A stretch of DNA of 10,824 nucleotides, taken from Methylotenera sp. (GTDB taxonomy: Bacteria; Pseudomonadota; Gammaproteobacteria; Burkholderiales; Methylophilaceae). The stretch lies in the NCBI GenBank assembly GCA_027310735.1, contig DAIDAH010000084.1, positions 1 through 10,824 on the forward strand. The letters are read 5' to 3'. The stretch's first letter is position 1. Each line of letters opens with the position of its first letter. The notes under the pieces are model-generated. The model made no database searches. It saw only the letters and a program-made list of their open reading frames with translations, and had not been told where the DNA came from. Below, piece by piece: positions 6,046 to 10,824 of this stretch. The translations under genes and the position numbers were made by a program.

Positions 6046-7110
6046 ATGAAACAACTGCCTCTTAAACGACTTTCTGCGGCAATGCTGCTCGCTCTTGGCG
6101 TTATGAGCAGCGTATCTGCTTTTGCAAACGATAAGGCTGTTGCTTATGTATCTAACCAAGATGGCGGTGTGATCGTCATTGATCTTAAAACCATGGAGGT
6201 TAAAGGTCCCGCTGAGATCGGCGCTAAAGGGCCGCGTGGTATTGGTGTGACCGCAGATGGTAAGTGGTTGGTCACAGCAAACAAAGATGACGGCAATATT
6301 TCTATAGTTGATACCTCAGCTGCTACTAGCCCTAAGTTTGTGAGCATTGGTAAAAATCCCGAGTTTGTCCGTGTACTAGGTGACCGTGCTTACGTCACCT
6401 ATGAACCTAGCGCTAAATCTGGTCCTCCACCTAAGCCTGGTGCTGCTAAGGCTGAAGATGATGACGATAATAAGATTCCAGGGCGTATTGCCATCGTTGA
6501 TTTGAAAAAAGCCAAAGTGATTAGTGAAATCATAGGTAAGCCAGAAACCGAAGGTGTGGAGTTTTCTAAGAATGGTAAACAGATGTTTGTGACTAATGAA
6601 TCAGATAACTCAATCACGGTGCATGACATGAAGTCTGGTAAGTTGATTAAGAGTATCTCTGTTGGAAAGTATGGCGAGCGCCCACGCGGCATTAAAGTTT
6701 CGCCTGATGGGAAAATGATTGTGACCACGCTAGAATTCTCTAATAAGATGCTAGTGCTTAATGACAAATTCCAAGTCATCAAGGAAGTGCCTACAGGTAA
6801 AGCGCCTTATGGTGTTTCATTTGATCAATCTGGCAAACGTATTTTTGTTGCCGCAAACAAGGAAAAGGCTTTGCAGGTTTTTGATGCTAAGACTTTTGAA
6901 AAAATCAAAGACATTCCAACGGGTGATAGATGCTGGCATTTTAGCTTTACACCAGATGATCAACAGATACTGCTGGCTTGCGGTAAGTCTAGTGAAATTA
7001 TTGTAATCGATGCCAATAAGCTGGAAGTCACCAAACGTATTCCAGATCAGGAAATGCCTTGGGGTATCGTTACCTATCCAAAAGCGATGGGTAGTTTGGA
7101 TCGCCCCTAG
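6046..7110 (+). CDS. Secreted YVTN-family beta-propeller protein
   Basis: A 354-residue protein with a Sec signal peptide: MKQLPLKR, a hydrophobic core (about 10-22), and an AFA cleavage site after A27, so it is periplasmic. The mature part is built of about seven propeller blades of roughly 42 residues, with recurring units such as PRGIGVTADGKWLVTANK (63-80), PRGIKVSPDGKMIVTT (213-228), PYGVSFDQSGKRIFVAANK (254-272) and PWGIVTYP (338-345) at the closing end. The pattern matches YVTN propellers, including the group named PQQ-dependent catabolism-associated beta-propeller, but no PQQ enzyme is in the window, so that link is only suggestive. Blade 3 carries an insert rich in Pro, Lys and Asp (about 121-146, including EDDDDNK). 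C296 and C312 in DRCWHF and LACGKS are the only mature cysteines and could form a disulfide. The ATG at 6046 has GGAG nine bases upstream. It is probably monocistronic. Confidence 0.87.
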   Translation: MKQLPLKRLSAAMLLALGVMSSVSAFANDKAVAYVSNQDGGVIVIDLKTMEVKGPAEIGAKGPRGIGVTADGKWLVTANKDDGNISIVDTSAATSPKFVSIGKNPEFVRVLGDRAYVTYEPSAKSGPPPKPGAAKAEDDDDNKIPGRIAIVDLKKAKVISEIIGKPETEGVEFSKNGKQMFVTNESDNSITVHDMKSGKLIKSISVGKYGERPRGIKVSPDGKMIVTTLEFSNKMLVLNDKFQVIKEVPTGKAPYGVSFDQSGKRIFVAANKEKALQVFDAKTFEKIKDIPTGDRCWHFSFTPDDQQILLACGKSSEIIVIDANKLEVTKRIPDQEMPWGIVTYPKAMGSLDRP

Positions 7111-7130
7111 TTTTTGTAACTTATCTTAAA

Positions 7131-7178
7131 TCAAGCAGCCTCAATCAAGCCGCCTCGCCTCTTTGGTGGGGTTGCTTG
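7131..7178. terminator. Hairpin region between convergent genes, terminator-like but without a T-run
   Basis: CAAGCCGCCTCGCC (7146-7159) can pair with GGTGGGGTTGCTTG (7165-7178) around a 5-base loop; the 14-base stem has one mismatch and three G-T wobbles. An earlier near-copy of the left arm, CAAGCAGCCTC (within 7131-7143), can pair with the same right arm. It lies between the stop codons of the beta-propeller gene (7110) and the convergent CYTH gene (7242). Neither side has a clear T-tract, so intrinsic termination is uncertain. Confidence 0.35.
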
Positions 7179-7241
7179 TCTAGTAGTGATTGCATTCTTT
7201 CTGCTGCATTTGCCAGCTATTGGGTACTTCAGATGTCTTGT

Positions 7242-7727
7242 TTAGTTATTTGACAATGGTGCTTGCCATTGATTGAACGGGAGTACCGTTAGGTTTGAAT
7301 TGTAGTAACGCGGGTCATTGGAAACTTCTTCACCGATCCATTCAGGGAACTCTATTTTTTGATCTTCTGAATCTAGTTCGATCTCCGCAACAATCAAGCC
7401 TGTATTGTCGCCAAGAAACTCATCGACTTCCCATGTTTGCCCTGCAAAGCTTACTCGATAACGTATTTTCTGGATTTGCGGGCCAAAGCATAGCGTATCT
7501 AACATGTTGGAGGCATCGGCAACTGGTATTTCGTACTCATATTCGGCTCGCGTAATGTTTTTGGTCTTGCCTTTGATCGTTAGAAAGCCTTTTTCACCAA
7601 CTATCCTGACGCGAACAGTGCGTTCAGAATCTATATTCAGATAGCCTTGGCGGAAAAGTTCGCCAGAGGTATGGTGTTTCCAATCAGTGTTTTTTACCAG
7701 AAACTTACGTTCGATTTCATTAGCCAC
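7242..7727 (-). CDS. CYTH-domain protein (triphosphate tunnel metalloenzyme, probable inorganic triphosphatase)
   Basis: A 161-residue single-domain CYTH protein. These enzymes bind triphosphates and divalent metals in an eight-stranded barrel; the compact bacterial ones related to the Nitrosomonas europaea enzyme mainly hydrolyse inorganic tripolyphosphate, while others are class IV adenylate cyclases or thiamine triphosphatases. Visible signature residues: E4-I-E6-R-K8 (ExExK), R39/R41 in RVRI, TIKGK (50-54), EYEYEIP (62-68), KIRYR (87-91), WEVDEF (99-104), AEIELDSE (114-121) and the C-terminal DPRYYNSNL (138-146). All the acidic and basic tunnel positions appear present, so it should be active. 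The start is GTG at 7727, with AGGA six bases upstream. It is cytosolic, transcribed alone toward the beta-propeller gene. The substrate is inferred from size and family only. Confidence 0.92.
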   Translation of the reverse strand: MANEIERKFLVKNTDWKHHTSGELFRQGYLNIDSERTVRVRIVGEKGFLTIKGKTKNITRAEYEYEIPVADASNMLDTLCFGPQIQKIRYRVSFAGQTWEVDEFLGDNTGLIVAEIELDSEDQKIEFPEWIGEEVSNDPRYYNSNLTVLPFNQWQAPLSNN

Positions 7728-7734
7728 TTTTTAT

Positions 7735-7769
7735 CCTTGAAACACCTTGAAAGTTGTACTTCATTTCAA
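7735..7769 (-). promoter_or_regulatory. Tandem and inverted TTTCAA boxes in the CYTH leader
   Basis: Plus-strand CCTTGAAA occurs at 7735-7742 and again at 7745-7752, a direct repeat with a 10-base period (about one helical turn). The second copy also forms an inverted repeat with TTTCAA at 7764-7769. The first copy overlaps the AGGA ribosome binding site of the CYTH gene. This could be an operator or an RNA element controlling translation; no regulator is known. Confidence 0.25.
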
Positions 7770-8008
7770 TCGTCAGAAAATCGCCTTCATCAGGGGTATA
7801 TTGCGATATTAATGTGCGTATCGCTGAGTTTATTTTAAATGACGTCTACTTGTCCAATGGAATGCCTTGGTGGCATTGGAGTAGTACAAATAAATAATGA
7901 CTAGGTTTAAGATGGACGCCTTGTATGCGATGTTTTGGAAATAGATGCAAGGATGAATGGTCATCGTTCACTTAGCTATAGTTTGTTTTGGGGTAGGCTA
8001 TAAAAGCA

Positions 8009-8037
8009 TTGAGTGAAATGACTACATTATCTATACT
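8009..8037 (+). promoter_or_regulatory. Sigma70-like promoter of the binding-protein/GGDEF-EAL operon
   Basis: TTGAGT (8009-8014) and TATACT (8032-8037) are separated by exactly 17 bases. The -35 matches the consensus at four and the -10 at five of six positions. The predicted start near 8044 leaves a leader of about 83 bases before the ATG at 8127. Confidence 0.5.
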
Positions 8038-8126
8038 TATCAGTGAATTTATTGAGTTTTATAGTGTGGATTACGTTAGATGTAATTGATATTTCTTAAC
8101 CAATCAAATTGAGCAGCTGATTAAAT

Positions 8127-9026
8127 ATGTGGAAATCTCGAGTGATCTGGATTGCAACTATAGCCTTGATACTTGGCATCATCAGCGCTTTCTATTTTGC
8201 TAGTGCTCGTTTAGATGATCGCCAAATACGCATTTCAGCTAATCCTTGGGTAGGGTTCACGCCGCTTATCTATGCTCAGGAGAAAGGTTGGCTGGAACAA
8301 ACACAGTTTAAATTCTTATGGCAGGTCGACTTGTCTGAAAATTCTCGTCTGTATGAACGTGGGTTAGCGCAGGGTTTTACTGCAACACAATACGAAATGC
8401 TGCATTTCAAAGACTATAGTCATATCAAGCCGGTTTTCTTAATTGATCGCTCCGCGGGTGCTGATGCGATACTCTCAAATTTCACGTTGGAGCAATTGCG
8501 CCAAGCAAGTCAGCCCATCAACGTTTATTTGGAGTTGGGATCCTTGAATGAGGATTTTTTCCATGCATTTGTTGAAGAAAACAAGCTGGATCATTTACGA
8601 TTTACATTCATTAATTCAGACCAGAAAGTGATTGCTCAAATTATGCCGAGCGATGCGCCAATGGTTGCAATTTCTTATGCGCCTTATGTTTCAGAGCTCA
8701 CGAGACACGGATTTATTAATATCGCTTCTACTAAAACTTTGCGTTCTTTTTTTGTGATAGATGCCTTGTTTGTTGATGAGCGATTCCTTATTGGTAGGCA
8801 AGATGAATACAGGGATCTGCAAAATATATTTAATCGCGCTAAAGATCAGCTTCATCAGGATTCTCGTGAATATTATCAGGTTGTTCGCGGCTATTTAGAG
8901 GGGCAAAGCTACGAAGAGTTTATGGCGACAACTCAACAGATTGCATGGGTGAGCCCTGACAATAGTGCTCCACTGATTCGTCAGCTAAAAATGCAGAACG
9001 TTCCTACAAACAATCTTCTACCATGA
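8127..9026 (+). CDS. Membrane-anchored NMT1/THI5-type periplasmic substrate-binding protein, probable signalling sensor
   Basis: A 299-residue protein. It starts MWKSR followed by a hydrophobic segment (about 7-24) and A25-S-A27, so it is either a cleaved Sec signal or an uncleaved anchor. The body resembles NitT/TauT- and THI5-type binding proteins: RISANPWVGFTPLIYAQEKG (35-54) is their usual opening (pocket-lining Trp/Gly-Tyr/Phe-x-Pro followed by A-x-x-K-G), and AISYAPYVSEL (181-191) lies in the second lobe. Such proteins usually deliver small organic ligands to ABC importers, but no permease or ATPase is seen here. Instead the next gene, overlapping by four bases (ATGA), encodes a membrane GGDEF-EAL protein, so this protein more likely reports ligand occupancy to it. 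The start is ATG at 8127; the ribosome binding site is weak. The ligand is unknown. The fold family is likely; the sensor role is inference. Confidence 0.8.
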   Translation: MWKSRVIWIATIALILGIISAFYFASARLDDRQIRISANPWVGFTPLIYAQEKGWLEQTQFKFLWQVDLSENSRLYERGLAQGFTATQYEMLHFKDYSHIKPVFLIDRSAGADAILSNFTLEQLRQASQPINVYLELGSLNEDFFHAFVEENKLDHLRFTFINSDQKVIAQIMPSDAPMVAISYAPYVSELTRHGFINIASTKTLRSFFVIDALFVDERFLIGRQDEYRDLQNIFNRAKDQLHQDSREYYQVVRGYLEGQSYEEFMATTQQIAWVSPDNSAPLIRQLKMQNVPTNNLLP

Positions 9027-10824
9027 GAATATATAAATTCGTACTTATATGGATTGTGGTTTTCGGGTTGATTGCAACCGTATTAGCTACAGGTTTTTAT
9101 CTTGTTGAGCGAAATTTACTGTTACATACACTCGCTGATAGTTTGAATAGAAGCTTATATCGCCTTGAAATTGATATTGCTCATGGGCTGGAAAGTGGCC
9201 GCTTAAACGAAGTGCAGCAACTACTCGACGAAACGCCTGCAATTAATAAAACAATCGCAGTGGTGTCGGTTTCAATAGATGGACATGTTATTGATGTGTC
9301 TTCATCACGTTCATTGAAAGGGAAGGTAGTCGGTGAGCAATATCACTCGATTAGCAGCCTAGACAAAAATATCTTCAAAAATTATGCAAAGTATCGTAGT
9401 GATTTCTATTTTTTTGAGGGCACTCATAAACATGACGCGGCGTTGTTGGCGCACATTGATGAGGAATATGTCTTTGGCCGCTTAAATCAAGTAGCAACCT
9501 ATTATGCAGTATTGATATTTTTTGTGATTGGTTTTGGGTCGGTTGTTGCATTCTTGCTTATGCGGCGATTATTAATATTACCGTTAGATAATGTTATTAA
9601 GCATGCTCGAGATGCGAGTACTGTTGGTGATGCGTATTTAATCTCAGAGTTTTCAGAGCTTGATAACACGCTATGCGATTCATTTGATAGGCTGCGCCAT
9701 CAGCAGGAGGGCTTACAATCTGCACTTAATGATGCACTTTATCTAGATCGCATTCTTCGTACTGTTGCGGATATTAATCAGCTTTTAATTTCTTCGCAAA
9801 ATATAGACGAGTTGCTAACGCTAAGTTCGGCCAGACTCGCAGAGCATACTGGGTATAAGCTATGTTGGATTGGATTGGCTGATGAAGATTGTATCAAGGT
9901 AAAGGCATTTTCATCTGATGCTAAAGGTGATTTAGCCATCGGAATGATCATGGCGCGTTTGACTGAGCACGCTGATGATGCTGTGAGCCGTGCCTTTTTA
10001 CAAGGCACGCCTACTGTAATAGACCATTTGGAGACGAGGGCAATAACAGATCCTTGGCAATTGGTTACAGTGTATGGCAAGTGCGGATCATTTATCGCGC
10101 TACCTTTAATCCCCCGTATTCATGAGCAACCTGTTGGTGTGCTTGGTCTTTATACGCAGAATAGTAATGGGTTTGCTCATAAAGAGATTGAAATGTTAGA
10201 GGAGTTGGCTGGTGATATTGGTTTTGCGATTCGTGCCTTTACTCAGCGTAAACAGTTAGAGTATCACCTGACTAGAGACAGTCTAACTGAATTACCTAAT
10301 CGTACTTCATTGGTGGATCAGTTGGCTATCAACTCCAGCGTCACGCTTGCAATCATTAATATCGACCGTTTCAGTGATATTAATGATGTCTATGGCAGCC
10401 ATGTTGGGGACTGCTTATTGGTGAATTATGGACGATGGTTGTTGCATCAGATCGAAGCGCATGATGGCATCTCTCTGTATAAAATGAGTGGCGATGAATA
10501 CGTACTTTCATTTACAGGCTGGAATAATTTGGATGCGTGTTGTGAGTTTTTAGAAAACTTGATTTTATTGAGCGCTAAAGAGTCGTTCGTTGTCAATGAT
10601 ATTGAAGTGCTGTTGACGATCACCATTGGTGTAGCCGAGGCATCCGAGCGAGTTTTGGCGCACGCCTCTAGTGCCATTAAGCAGGCCAAATTAATGCATC
10701 AGCGCTTGCAGGTGTATTCAAATGCTTCGACGATTAAGGATCAAGAAAGCAATATTTCTTGGTATAAGCGCATTAAAGCGGCAATTGATGATTCGCGTAT
10801 CGTGCCTTATTTTCAACCTATTGT
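9023..10824 (+). CDS. Membrane GAF/GGDEF/EAL c-di-GMP signalling protein (C-terminus beyond window)
   Basis: 600 complete codons, still open at the right edge. Layout: TM1 (about 6-27), periplasmic CACHE-like loop (28-157; includes VVSVSIDGHVIDVSSS), TM2 (158-180), HAMP-like linker (181-235), GAF (about 250-405), GGDEF (about 413-570) and the beginning of an EAL domain (from about 580; IKAAIDDSRIVPYFQPI matches the usual EAL opening). The GGDEF part is degenerate: the metal-binding first Asp of the D-x-D motif is N446 (INIDRF), the signature is S489-G-D-E-Y493, and no RxxD I-site precedes it. N454 and D463, the guanine contacts, are kept. It may therefore bind GTP but make little c-di-GMP, leaving the EAL phosphodiesterase as output. 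The ATG at 9023 overlaps the stop of the binding-protein gene (ATGA), indicating coupled translation and a shared function. EAL catalytic residues cannot be checked here. Confidence 0.9.
   Translation, partial: MRIYKFVLIWIVVFGLIATVLATGFYLVERNLLLHTLADSLNRSLYRLEIDIAHGLESGRLNEVQQLLDETPAINKTIAVVSVSIDGHVIDVSSSRSLKGKVVGEQYHSISSLDKNIFKNYAKYRSDFYFFEGTHKHDAALLAHIDEEYVFGRLNQVATYYAVLIFFVIGFGSVVAFLLMRRLLILPLDNVIKHARDASTVGDAYLISEFSELDNTLCDSFDRLRHQQEGLQSALNDALYLDRILRTVADINQLLISSQNIDELLTLSSARLAEHTGYKLCWIGLADEDCIKVKAFSSDAKGDLAIGMIMARLTEHADDAVSRAFLQGTPTVIDHLETRAITDPWQLVTVYGKCGSFIALPLIPRIHEQPVGVLGLYTQNSNGFAHKEIEMLEELAGDIGFAIRAFTQRKQLEYHLTRDSLTELPNRTSLVDQLAINSSVTLAIINIDRFSDINDVYGSHVGDCLLVNYGRWLLHQIEAHDGISLYKMSGDEYVLSFTGWNNLDACCEFLENLILLSAKESFVVNDIEVLLTITIGVAEASERVLAHASSAIKQAKLMHQRLQVYSNASTIKDQESNISWYKRIKAAIDDSRIVPYFQPI

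Larger units (their letters stand above)
7728..8126. other. 399-base divergent intergenic region
   Basis: This region separates the CYTH gene (leftward) from the binding-protein operon (rightward). It holds the TTTCAA boxes (7735-7769), a weak hairpin around 7853-7880 (TCCAATG with CATTGGA, or AATGCC with GGCATT), and the operon promoter at 8009-8037. I see no open frame with a convincing start and no RNA gene. Confidence 0.5.

Noticed and set aside
6399..6782. 127-codon frame antisense to the beta-propeller gene
   Set aside because: It is a shadow of a well-supported gene with a signal peptide and blade repeats; its own product shows no family features.

Overview
This window looks like chromosomal DNA from a Gram-negative betaproteobacterium, most likely a methylotroph of the Methylophilaceae (Methylotenera-like). 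That placement is inferred from three things: moderate GC by eye, an argB next to a pyrimidine 5'-nucleotidase gene of the HAD superfamily, and a secreted YVTN beta-propeller of the sort found near PQQ-linked oxidation systems. No marker gene proves it. I saw no rRNA, tRNA, CRISPR array, transposase or phage gene.

Layout. From 1 to 5382 everything lies on the minus strand. In transcription order (right to left) it holds a FIST-domain sensor (5382-4177), a GAF-PAS-GGDEF-EAL protein (4011-1849), argB (1699-815), a small membrane-anchored protein of unknown function (737-318), and the start of a HAD-type nucleotidase that runs off the left edge (220-1). A 663-base gap (5383-6045) separates this block from a plus-strand YVTN beta-propeller gene (6046-7110). 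The gap holds a very short lipoprotein-like reading frame (about 5663-5797) that may be the remnant of a larger gene. A CYTH-domain triphosphatase-like gene (7727-7242, minus) converges on the beta-propeller gene. After a 399-base divergent intergenic region with a good sigma70-like promoter comes a plus-strand two-gene operon. Its first gene (8127-9026) encodes a membrane-anchored NMT1/THI5-type substrate-binding protein. Its second gene (9023 to beyond the window) encodes a two-TM receptor with GAF, GGDEF and EAL domains. The two overlap by four bases (ATGA).

How the genes work together. The main theme is cyclic-di-GMP signalling. Two separate modules each pair a putative ligand sensor, encoded as its own protein, with a GGDEF-EAL output protein. 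In one, a cytosolic FIST protein sits upstream of a GGDEF-EAL enzyme whose catalytic and I-site residues are all intact; this arrangement resembles the NosP nitric-oxide sensors. In the other, a periplasmic substrate-binding protein is translationally coupled to a membrane GGDEF-EAL protein whose GGDEF domain looks degenerate: the metal-binding Asp is Asn, the signature is SGDEY, and there is no I-site. The second module is the best candidate for a little-described system, because a transport-type binding protein appears to have been recruited as a c-di-GMP sensor without a transporter in view. The remaining genes (argB, nucleotidase, CYTH, beta-propeller) look like ordinary metabolic or housekeeping genes.
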